Shown: piece after piece, positions 55,566-64,000 of the stretch
How the letters are laid out: each line of letters starts with the position of its first letter
How positions within the stretch are numbered: position 1 is the stretch's first letter
Origin: Phytophthora hibernalis
Lineage: Eukaryota; Oomycota; Peronosporomycetes; Peronosporales; Peronosporaceae
Length of the DNA: 64,000 nt
Direction: 5' to 3'
Assembly (NCBI GenBank): GCA_012656075.1
Contig: JAAKBF010000171.1
Location: 868,001-932,000, forward strand
Notes under the pieces: model-generated
Databases searched by the model: none
What the model saw: the letters and a program-made list of their open reading frames with translations, nothing else
Told to the model about the DNA's origin: nothing
Position numbers and translations under genes: made by a program

Positions 55566-55808
55566 GCGAGCGAAGCGGTCACTGGTCGAATGCGGCGGGC
55601 GGGGTGGTGCGCAGAGTCCCATTGAGAGTCTCAATGAGACCGCAGGTTTTCGACTGAAACGGCGCGCTGGCGAGACGATGCGGAAGAGATTTGTGGCTAA
55701 TGAGAAGAGGAGGAGCCGCGGTTTTGACCAATGGAACGGGCGCGATCTTATGCGGGTGGCCCCTCATGTACAGTACCGCCCTGGTTTAATCCAGTTTTGT
55801 TTGCCATT
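55566..55808. promoter_or_regulatory. upstream region of the aspartic protease gene
   Basis: Promoter side of the minus-strand gene, ended at 55809 by the Harbinger element. The ATT target duplication copy lies at 55806-55808. Confidence 0.4.
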
Positions 55809-56258
55809 GGGTGCCTTTCAAAAACCATAAAACCGTTTTATGCCTAGGGGAAGGGGATAAAACCTGTCATAAAACGCGATAAAAATAATTTCTTTGGTGA
55901 GACCAAAAGTGGTCTCACGAGAAAAATTATTAAACGGGTTTTTATCGCGTTGAATGACACCCTCAACTTGCAACCGATTAAAGAAATGACTTTGTTTCAT
56001 TATGCGTCGAGCCAACCCCTAAAGAAAACACCCACATTCAAATTGAAGTGAAGGGATCTTCAAGGGATGCTGGGCGGGAAATTTGCGCGTCCGAGATCCT
56101 CGGCCCTCATTTCGACTCTCGCCGGCTATCTGAGAAGTCCGTTGTCTACACGACGCTGCGAGTGAGCACGTACGCACCATCTTGTCTCGCATGTGTTTCT
56201 CTTCACTAATGTTTGACCTCTTCCTGTGTCATAGAGTGCGCCCGCACCCCTAGTCTCA

Positions 56259-57731
56259 ATGTCCACGTCTTCGAGCAACGCCTCGCCGCAGCTGACTCCG
56301 CGTCCGTCCCCGTATCTCTCCCGCGATGCGGTTAGCGATGCCCAGCCTGTGATGAACGTACGCTCTTCGGTTCCGCCTGCTATTCGGTAGGGTGTGCATA
56401 CATACACGGACTAGTTATCTGACCGCTCACGCTGATATGATATCCGTAGGGTGCGCGCCGGTCTTCGCGCTAAGCGCTGTCTTGCACCAGAAGAAGATAA
56501 CCAGGGGGCAGATGGCTCTAACGACGAGCCTCCATTGAAAAGAAGACAGTCGAAATCGGCCTCGCCCACCGGTGGATCACTGCTGCCATGGCTTCGGTCG
56601 GGGCGGACTTTTACTCACCCACTGGTCTTAGAGGCTGCCACGATGCAAGTAAGCTCCCTGGCCTCGTTTGAGCTGGCGCCGACCAACCAGCACCAAGCAG
56701 ACAAGTGCGGAGTCTCCACTTTATCCGCGGATATCGGGTCTACTACGCCATCCTCGCCCGCGACAAGCACCACACTTACGGAACCGTCCGGGTCTCCATT
56801 AACTACGGCGTCTCAGACTTCTACCGTGGCGCCATGTACTCCTCAATGCCCGAAACGACCAGCCATTCACCCAGACCTAAGTGATCGAGATATTCCCGAC
56901 TGGTACGCCGAGGCCTTCGAGTCCGATGGATTCGACTCGGAGGCCTTGGCGCAGATTGCGAGTCTTCCTCGGCTAAAGACGATTGACGCAGCGTCTTCCC
57001 AATCCAGCTCTCCCGGTTTCGTCCTTACTGGGGATACGGTGCTCCGTTCTGCGCGCGACGAGTGGGTCAAGGACTCGTGGACTGTTGGGGTGAAGCTGCT
57101 CGTGAAGCAGTACAACCCGAGGAATTGGAGGTTCCCTCGTGTGGCCACTGGAGTACGCGGTGGGGTGGGGTGCGGGTGTGTCACTCGCTGCCACGCTCTC
57201 GCCTTCTTCAATGCCAAGCAAGGACGGGTTTGTACGAACCACAATTGTGCATTTGCCGGTGCCTGCGGTAATTCTCTCCATGAGAGTCAAGATCTCGCCA
57301 TCTGCCGCAACACACGTACGGGCGTGAGAGGCCTCGTGGCCGCGGCGGCCATCCCCTCCGGTGAAGAGATCGGCCAGTATCTAGGCCATGTTTAACTTTT
57401 CGGCCCGCCTTGTAAGAATGCGCCTGTGAACGACGGCTTCCGTATGAACCTGAAGACCCGAACGACCGGGAACAACTACATGGGGATCGACGCCATACAT
57501 GAGGGCGGTTTGCTGAGGCTGATCAACCACTCATGCAAGCCCGCTGCACGCTTTCATGAGGTCCAGACGGGCAGCTATCTGACTGTGGTTGCCGACACCG
57601 TTCGCGATGTATTCCCAGGCGAGGAGGCCACCGTCTGGTACGGCAACACGTTGTGGTTTGTCTGCCGATGTGGCTGGTGGGGTTGCCAGCACCGTCATTT
57701 GCAGCATCTACCAGTCGTCGGACCGTCTTGA
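56259..57731 (+). pseudogene. SET-domain lysine methyltransferase-like protein, one stop
   Basis: Exon 1 56259-56386, a 63-bp intron (GTAGGG...CCGTAG, 56387-56449), exon 2 56450-57731; 469 codons with one in-frame TAA (57393-57395, codon 358). The N-terminal half is Ser/Thr/Pro-rich with a short basic KRRQSK. Around residue 275-320 a Cys-rich pre-SET-like region (CGCVTRC, VCTNHNCAFAGACGN) precedes the SET domain: GVRGLVAAAAIPSGEEIGQYL, RLINHSCKPAARFHEV (NHSC, cofactor pseudoknot), PGEEATVWYGNTLWFVC and post-SET CRCGWWGC. Such domains put methyl groups on histone or other lysines. The stop lies between the first SET strands; the frame stays open on both sides. Inside the Harbinger element, so likely its cargo. 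Confidence 0.8.
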
Positions 57732-58016
57732 TTCTTCTGTTGGGGACTTGACCTTCGGAGCGCTAAGAAGACATCTGACTGTGTTGCTGTAGTTGTCATA
57801 TTTTCTTGTATTTTCAAAACAAAAAACTGCTTCTTTTTTACAGACTCGTATTGTGTTCAGCGTACCATTACTTAACATTAGTCTTTTGCCCCCTACAGAT
57901 CGCCATACTTAACACAAGATGTTTTCCCTCTTCGGATCGCCTTATGAAAGGTTTCTTCATTCGAGATTCCGCTCCCTCTATAGCAAGCCCGCCTGAATTT
58001 ACATTCAGTGGCGGCG
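57732..58016. other. spacer between SET and DUF6818 genes
   Basis: No gene; must hold the 3' end of one and the promoter of the other gene. Confidence 0.4.
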
Positions 58017-59703
58017 ATGGCCCCCGAGTGAGTGTATTACGAAGATCTCTTGACTTTCTCACACGTGCTGAATACTGTTGCCTTTGTATTGTAGCGAGGA
58101 CGCCAAGCCGGATACCACAACTACAGCCTGGATGAGAAGTTGCTCATTTGTGCGCTCGCCGACAAGTTCAAGCCACTTGGCTGCAACATGTGGGAGCATT
58201 TTGCGCTTGAGTACAACTCGCAAAGAGAATTATGCTGGTTAGCGCGAGACTTCGAGTCTCTCCGGCGCAAGTTTCGGAATTTATATGGTCATGCGAAGCC
58301 GATGGGTATCAATTTCCGCCGAAACTGCGTCCCATCGCCCTGGCTCAAAAGATTCAGATAGCCATATAACGAAATGCAGGAAGTGTCACATCGCATGACG
58401 GTTTCGACCGTGGAGAAGACGACGCTCACTTGTTAAAAGAGGTGGACGCTGCGTTGGGGTTACCAGCGAAGAGCCTGTCGTAGAAACTTCGGGCGTGAGA
58501 GCGGAAGAGCACGACGACGGAGACTCTGCTAGCGTTGAAGAACCGGAGGAGGAGGAGGAGGAGAGCCAAGTGCAGCTGGAAGATACAACTCCGTTGACTC
58601 AGGCTTCGCACGGCCTCACTCAGGAGACGTCGAGTGTCGGCCAAGGGACGGTGATGACACGTAGTGGTAACTTCGACACGTCTCTGGGTGAGGACGTCTG
58701 GTCCGACGACGATGACGACAGTACATCGACGGGCATGGAGCTCGCAGGCCTGGGTCGTGCTCGAGAAAATGCACACCAGTCAACGTTCCCCGAAAACTTG
58801 ATCTCGGGGGACGCGAGTACGCCGAGGGTACGTAGAGCCGTGGATTATGATCGCTACGGGCCGGCGCGATTCAGAGACGTCAGTTGCGGCCGCCATTACA
58901 CCGGATGCCTCGACTAACGCGGTGGTGGTCACTACGTCGACTGCTACCCCGAATTCTGCAGAGTCCAAGGCGCGAGCAGTAGGCCGCCCGAAGGGAGCTA
59001 AATTCCCATCAACGTCAGCGCGACCCACGTATGCGTCCCCCGACGGACCCCAGCTATCATGTGAGCCATCTTGCGCCGTCGTCAACGCGCAGGAGATGGC
59101 GCGCAATAAATCTAAAAACACATCGAGCAATCGCTTGGGGGAGGAGACCTCCGCATCGTTCGTGACAATCTGGAAGTCATGACTGGTAGACCTGGTAGCG
59201 GTGGTGCAAAGCGAGACCCACCCGACAGCTCCGCCTTTGGAGCTACTTATGCTAGTAACAAGCGCGCACGCGCTAAAAAGACTCGATGAACTGAAGAAGG
59301 ACATGGAGGAAGCTGAAGAGAAGCGTGCAGCTGCTTCCAACGACATGATGCAAGTAATCGTTTTCCTGAGAGAAGATGCCGATCGACGCGCAGAGATGGA
59401 GGATCGTCGACGCCGAGAGGAGAGAGAGGCCAGACTGGCTTCTGACAAACAGGAGCGGGAGGAGAGAGAGATTTTGCGTCGTGAAGTGGCGGCAGCCACT
59501 GAAGCTCGTCGCAGCCAAGAGTTGGAGTTGGTGCGTCCACTTCGCGAAGAGCAGAACCGCAAAGACGCAGAGTTAGCTGCAGAGAAACAGCGTCGATACG
59601 AAGAGCGTATGGAGAGAGATCGCACGGGGCCGCAGGAAAGACACGAGCAAATGCTGCTGCTCATCTCTTCGATGCAGAGAGACAACCAACCATGGAACTA
59701 ACA
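58017..59703 (+). pseudogene. DUF6818 (trihelix/Myb-like) transposon protein
   Basis: Likely the DNA-binding partner that Harbinger elements carry beside the transposase. A tiny exon 1 (58017-58027) and a 67-bp intron (GTGAGT...TTGTAG, 58028-58094) lead to RGRQAGYHNYSLDEKLLICA and MWEHFALEYNSQ..LARDFESLRRKFRNLY, the DUF6818 pattern. One base seems missing in the CCCCC of exon 1. Later pieces in shifted frames: LRPIALAQKIQIAI, an acidic region (EEPEEEEEE, DVWSDDDDD), a GRPKGAKFPS AT-hook-like block, and a long C-terminal coiled coil (59280-59690, EERRREEREARLASDKQERE type) that likely dimerises. At least five frame changes. Confidence 0.7.
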
Positions 59704-59741
59704 CAGCAAGGCCGTAAGAGGAGTGCGTAAATGAAGTGGAT

Positions 59742-61472
59742 TTACATTAATATCTGCAAATTATCCTCGCGCACCAGGAAGTGCGTTGTTCGTATCTCGC
59801 TAATCCCGACTGTACGTACGCGGAAGTTAGACATGCGAAACAAATTATCCAGGCGCCGCTGTAGCTTGAGCGTGTCGTACGGAAGTGGGAGCAGGAGTCG
59901 GTGGTATACCTTCTCCACCGACCCCATACCCCACTCAGCTGACTGTCGAACAAACGTTATGGCGCTTGACATTATCTTTGCCGCCTTGCGCACTGACGGC
60001 ACCAAGCGACTGAGGTCTCCGTCCTTATGACCCTTCCTGTCAATTCTTTTCTACACGGGAACGCGCTATCTGCCACGATACCATATCTGGCGTCGGGATT
60101 GAGTACTGGGTCCGCTAGCTTTCTCCGAAAGTCCAAACTTGCGTCTCCATCATTTCAGCTACGGGGACAGCTGTGCTTAGTCCAGACAATGAGGCCGTCT
60201 GCGCTGAAGCACAACGTCCCGGTAACGTATACATTGTGCAGCCACCCATTATAGGGGCATTCTGCACGTCCGGGTGGGGAGGCTGCTGCACCTACAGCGA
60301 TAACAAACAGTTAGTAGCCTCTAGTTAACAGTGAATAACTAAGCGTGTGTACTAACTCGGTAGTTCTTCCCGTCTAAAAACCCCACGTAAACTGCACCAA
60401 ATGGTGTCGGCGTGCTACCAACCGGGAGAGTGCTTTCTGACGCCCCAAAGAGGTCCACACTATACGTGCAGGCGAGAAGTTCTGCAAAGCTGACGATAGT
60501 GCTTCTTCCGCCGCGCTCAACACGCGAGCTAGCGTGGATGGAGGGACGCCGAACTCCTTGCATAAGGAGCTCCTCTGCATTGACCCGACGTAGAAGGCGA
60601 ATAACAAGCCAAGCACCTGGTGGTGCAGTTGTAACTTGCGGGGACGTCCTCCTCGAGGACGATAAACTGGTAGGTCGTAGAACTGTTCGAATCTCGCCAA
60701 CAAAGTACAGAAGGCATGCCTGTTCAATAGTAGTGAAAATCACTAAGATGCTAAAGAAATAACAATGAACTACATTGTCACAATCTTTCAACTCACTATT
60801 GAGCTGAAAGACTGGAATTGGTAGCACTTAGGCAGAGGAAGTCTTGGTTTTGTGTGTCGAGGTGCTCGAGATCACGTCTTGAAAGCACTCGAGTAGTTGT
60901 GGTTAAGGTGTCCGAGAAAGTACTTAAGGTCACAGTGAGCCCATGTAGCTGCGAGTAGGTACGAGCCAGAGTAGAGGGTGAGCCTGCGAGCTCATTCTAG
61001 AATCTACGGAAAAGGAATAAAGTCGACTTACTGCTCTGGCCAAGCAGACGTGGGCTAACGTGTCTGGTACTTGCCCGGTTAAACGTCCTTTGCCATGTTG
61101 AAGTTGATGCAGGAGCCGTTGATACGGCTTGATCCTGCTGCAGCACTTAATTGCAGCGTGGTATCACTCGTACTCAATAGCTCACGAGTCTCTGTAGATA
61201 TCTCGTGACATACATATTACTCACCGAGAAAGACTTGTCGTATTGATGAAGTTCTCGTCCGTATCGCCGCTCCAGGTGTCCATCCAGCTTGCATGCGCAG
61301 GGTCTTTCAAGCAACGAAGGGAGACACAGTGGCGCATGCGCACCAAGCGCTGCCACTCGTCGCGACCGATCTCCTCGTAGATTCGTCGACGTAGCTTCCG
61401 TTGCTTGACAGCACTGCTCCTACGTGTTCGAGAACCATGACACAGAGCTAGCAGAACGCTAGCTCTGTCCAT
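59742..61472 (-). pseudogene. PIF/Harbinger transposase
   Basis: Cuts and pastes the element. Exon 1 61472-61225 (MDRASVLLALC start), a 505-bp intron to 60720, exon 2 60719-60357 (HAFCTLLARFEQFYDLPVY, helix-turn-helix CKEFGVPPSTLARVL), a 65-bp intron 60356-60292, exon 3 60291-59742. The DDE residues sit in GFLDGKNYR, IVADSAFP and EWGMGSVEK; SWNDGD and MSNFRVRTVGIS are further family blocks. Splice sites GTGAGT...ACAG and GTTAGT...GTAG fit the frame. One-base shifts near 60410, 60260, 60030 and 60005 break the frame, so it is not readable as given. Intron 1 is unusually long for an oomycete. Confidence 0.78.
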
Positions 61473-61810
61473 CACTATCGCCCCTCTGGCAGGAAGAGAC
61501 GGAAATGGAGCGACGGGTGCCATGCCGACGTGCGTTGCCAGGAGAGGGTGGAGAGGTCCCAACCGGCGACTCACTTCGTTCTAGATTTTGTCCAAGATAC
61601 AACTGCCCCATCTGGTAACTATACTGGGCAAAGGACATTTAAAATGAAAACAGGACTTTGAACAGGACACAGCCAAAGTTTGACTTCCGTTTCGGATGTC
61701 GTTTTGAAGAGTGCCTTCTGAGTCATTTTTATAAGGGTATGTGACGGATTAAATAAGGTTTAAAACCTTTCGATAAAACTGATTTATGAGGGTTTTGAAA
61801 GGCACCCATT

Positions 61811-62385
61811 GCAACGCATAGCCAAACCATCAGATGCACCGCTACGTTTACAACATCTCCAACACCGGTATGCGCCAAGCACATTTAACGCCATAAACAA
61901 AGTCTTGTCCGGTGCAGTTGCTATAACATTGACAATGAACAAGCTTTTAGCTTGCAAGACACGTACGCTATTATACACGACCTATTGTCCCCGTCATAAT
62001 AGTTGATCCAAACGTTTAGCGCATAAAATGACTGGGATAACTTGACAAAACCATATACGATAGTTAGATATAGGGTGAAAGAGACGCGTTAGATTCCGAA
62101 TCTGACGTCCGTTTTGGCTAATTCGCAGTAGGTTTTGAGATAGGCAAGCCCGAACAAAGAGTTTCCGCACTCGGGGAAATGGTTCTTTTATAATGCATGT
62201 AAGCTTATAATAATGCGGACCGCTTGGAAGTCAAGTACGGTACGGTATTCGCTTCGCTTTATAACTTACTGTACTGAGAATATTCCTCTCTGATTGGTTT
62301 ATTTCCACCAATCCATCGCGGCCAAATCAAGTCAGAATTCTGCAGTCACGAAAACGCCAAACATTTGAATAACCGCCGAGCCAAA
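61811..62385. promoter_or_regulatory. flank and promoter of the small secreted gene
   Basis: No gene. The repeated words TTATAATGCATG and ATAATAATGCGG near 62190-62215 are the only structure seen. Confidence 0.35.
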
Positions 62386-62658
62386 ATGCTGCCCCGACTG
62401 ATGGTGCTGGTTGGCGCCTCACTGGCCGTGCTGACCACCGCCGAGCCATTCCAGACCGCGACAACGGACGCGAACACCAAGGAGCGCGCCAGGACCTCCA
62501 TCTTCACGAAGCTCTCTCACAACGGTCCCATGGCCGGTATGGGCACCCGCAGACTCAAGCCTTTGCCCACGGACGAAGAGAGATCCTTCGACATGTTCAC
62601 ACCGCTGTCAGATGACGGGCCGATGGCTGGAATGGGCACACGCAAGCTGCGACAGTGA
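62386..62658 (+). CDS. small secreted protein with duplicated GPMAGMGTR motif
   Basis: 90 residues from ATG 62386 (CCAAAATGC). A signal peptide of about 19 residues (MLPRLMVLVGASLAVLTTAE) is followed by a short linker and two copies of a unit: F-T-K/P-L-S-(HN/DD)-GPMAGMGTR-(RL/KL). A basic RRLK is followed by DEER, an arrangement that resembles RXLR-dEER, but the remaining C-terminus is only about 24 residues. Two Arg/Lys-Lys/Arg sites end the units, so processing into repeat peptides is possible. No Cys. Gene is intact with no intron. Function unknown; the effector or peptide-signal reading is an inference. Confidence 0.75.
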   Translation: MLPRLMVLVGASLAVLTTAEPFQTATTDANTKERARTSIFTKLSHNGPMAGMGTRRLKPLPTDEERSFDMFTPLSDDGPMAGMGTRKLRQ

Positions 62659-63313
62659 GTGCAACTAGAGAAGGAGAAGATTTTGAACCAGTTGAGTCTT
62701 GATCGACCTAGAAGCATGATTCTGCTGCGTTAGTTATCCTAAATTGGAGCTCTACTTTTTAAAAGGAAAAATGAGTGCATTTGCATGAGTTTGTTGTTTG
62801 CTGCACTGTCCACAGCAATGCCTGCGCTGGTGATTAACTTGGTCCGCCCTGTGTGGTGCCGCACGGGATCGGACATCTCAGCGATCTTGCTGGATGCTGC
62901 TCACGCTCTGCACGGGTCCAACGCCCGCTGATAGTCAGTGCGGTGGCGAGTTCGGTGTTTGAGCTGCCTGGAGCGCCTGACACCCCGGACTTGATCTTCG
63001 GTTCCGCGATACCCGCTACGTTGTGCCCCGTCGGCGGTTAGGAATCCGTCGGCAGGCTGCGGCACGACAGGCGTTGGAGTTTCACAGCGGGAGGATGGAA
63101 GAAGATAACACTACACCTTTGCCACTTTAAAGTGGCAACACTACAATGCAAAGTGGTGTGAAGTAGCGAAGTAACAGCCGATTTTTAGAAAATATTTTTA
63201 AAAACTTCGACTTTAGATCAAAGCGGCTGCTGTCCAATGCAAAGTGGTTGGCTGTGGGATCAAACGCAAAGTGCTGGTTGTGACGGCACTCCAGAGTTCA
63301 TTTTGTACCCAGG
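62659..63313. other. spacer with a 20-bp palindrome
   Basis: No gene. A perfect 20-bp palindrome TTGCCACTTTAAAGTGGCAA lies at 63119-63138, and the word ATGCAAAGTGGT recurs at 63152 and 63237. These may be end sequences of the transposase element that follows. Confidence 0.55.
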
Positions 63314-64000
63314 ATGCCAAGTGAACCAAGGCACACGTTGGCAGCGCGCACTCGCGTGCTTGACGTGCTCAAGCAAGGGCAGGACTGGCTTCTCGTGGCC
63401 CACCATAACGCCATCCCCGCCACCACCGCCCGCCGCATCGTTGACAGTGGCTCACCAGAGCTTAAGGAGAGGGAGGGTCGCGCGCTTCCAACGTGAAGTG
63501 CACGCCAGTGATCGAGATGGCACTGGTAGACTACGTCGAGGAGAACTGTCTGCACACGCTGGTGCAGCTGCAGAGGATGGTCGCTTTAGAGTTCGACGTC
63601 AGCTTGAGCACGTCTCTGATCAGCCAGAAGCTGTGTGGCAAGCTGTACACAATGAAACAGGTGATATTTCCTAACCTGTTATCGCTATTGTTCTTACTGA
63701 TGGTTTCTGTATGACATCATATATACAGGTCCGGATTGAGCCGATTACATGTAACAGGGAAGAGAACATCGAAAAGCGGCGCGTGTTTGCCGAAGCTCTG
63801 CTCAAGCATGTGCTTTTATTGTCTATTACGATGAAACGAACTTTTAACCTGTACTGCAAGCGGCTGAAAGGGAGGGCGCTGCAAGGTGAGCGCGCTGTGG
63901 TGAAGCTGCCAGCATCCAAGGGCAAGAATCTGCAGGTGCAGTGCGCTGTGTCGACGGAGATTGGTCTCGTGCACTACGCTACCCAACGTGGAAGCATCAA
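63314..64000 (+). pseudogene. IS630/Tc1-type DDE transposase, 5' part
   Basis: Runs off the window edge. The ATG at 63314 starts a helix-turn-helix part (RTRVLDVLKQGQDWLLVAHH, ATTARRIVDSG). A one-base shift near 63480 leads to VDYVEENCLHTLVQLQRMV, and a 68-bp intron (GTGATATT...ATACAG, 63661-63728) joins KQ to VRIEPITCN. Exon 2 holds the first DDE Asp in a YYDETNF block that is out of frame with its surroundings by one base each side, then LYCKRLKGRALQGERAVVKLP and LQVQCAVSTEIGLVHY. Family members cut and paste into TA. Inactive as given, unless the indels are errors. Confidence 0.75.

Larger units (their letters stand above)
55809..61807. mobile_element. 6.0-kb PIF/Harbinger transposon with SET-domain cargo
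   Basis: Ends GGGTGCCTTTCAAAA at 55809 and, inverted, at 61807, with imperfect similarity continuing through CATAAA and GTTTTAT for about 35 bp. Both ends are flanked by ATT (55806-55808 and 61808-61810), a 3-bp target duplication as expected for PIF/Harbinger. Inside are a SET-domain gene (+), a DUF6818 gene (+) and the transposase (-), the last two convergent. A subterminal hairpin lies at 55869-55959 (GCGATAAAAA / TTTTTATCGC and GTGAGACC / GGTCTCAC). Confidence 0.85.

Noticed and set aside
55015..55830. 271-codon plus-strand open frame
   Set aside because: Antisense shadow of the aspartic protease N-terminal half and its promoter.
58780..59685. 301-codon minus-strand frame rich in Ser and Arg
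   Set aside because: Antisense of the DUF6818 coiled coil; the Ser runs are complements of Glu/Arg codons.
60677..60690. tRNA B-box-like GTTCGAATC
   Set aside because: It lies in the transposase coding region and has no matching A box or cloverleaf.

Overview
The window looks like repeat-rich nuclear DNA of a plant-pathogenic oomycete (Phytophthora or a close peronosporalean). Grounds: a secreted effector with a dEER box and tandem LWY modules on the minus strand at 16.5-18.3 kb, introns of about 58-75 bp with GT..AG ends, oomycete-type Helitron, Ty3/gypsy, pogo and PIF/Harbinger elements, a PDR-type ABC transporter relic and a START-like gene relic. No bacterial operon structure, CRISPR array, tRNA or rRNA was seen.

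Layout. 0-3 kb: relics of a Ty3/gypsy element and of a second reverse-transcriptase element. 3-9.3 kb: AT-rich DNA with two short hAT-like elements (5100-5529 and 8697-9326, each with an 8-bp target duplication) around a secreted GH78-like alpha-L-rhamnosidase gene (minus strand, 5965-8085). 11-12.5 kb: a pogo/Tigger-like transposon. 13-16.1 kb: a PDR transporter relic, a 42-bp minisatellite, and TVP38-like plus sideroflexin gene pieces lying between two 37-bp direct repeats. 16.5-18.3 kb: the LWY effector. 19-23.4 kb: a minus-strand gypsy element broken up by opposite-strand pieces of gypsy type. 24-27 kb: a LicD/fukutin-like gene copy and repeat-associated relics. 28.3-34.4 kb: a decayed Helitron with STPR repeats, a replication-protein region and a Pif1-type helicase, itself hit by a 510-bp TIR element. 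35-41 kb: orphan and decayed genes. 41.6-47.7 kb: a rearranged second copy of the rhamnosidase and its flank, two tandem LicD-like genes and a START-like relic. 47.8-55.6 kb: a conserved housekeeping island with arginine:glycine amidinotransferase, an ILRUN-like UBA/FW protein, a membrane-anchored HECT ubiquitin ligase and a membrane-anchored aspartic protease. 55.8-61.8 kb: one 6.0-kb PIF/Harbinger transposon with matching ends and a 3-bp target duplication, carrying a transposase, a DUF6818 DNA-binding protein and a SET-domain protein. 62.4 kb: a small secreted repeat peptide. From 63.3 kb: an IS630/Tc1-type transposase that runs off the edge.

Many genes, including housekeeping ones, are broken by single-base indels, often in C or G runs. 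Some are probably consensus errors in a draft assembly rather than true pseudogenes, so each 'pseudogene' label here means 'not readable in one frame as given'.

The clearest functional grouping is the Harbinger unit: transposase and DUF6818 protein converge tail to tail, as the two genes of such elements usually accompany each other, and the SET gene lies inside the same terminal repeats, which suggests a chromatin-modifying cargo gene.
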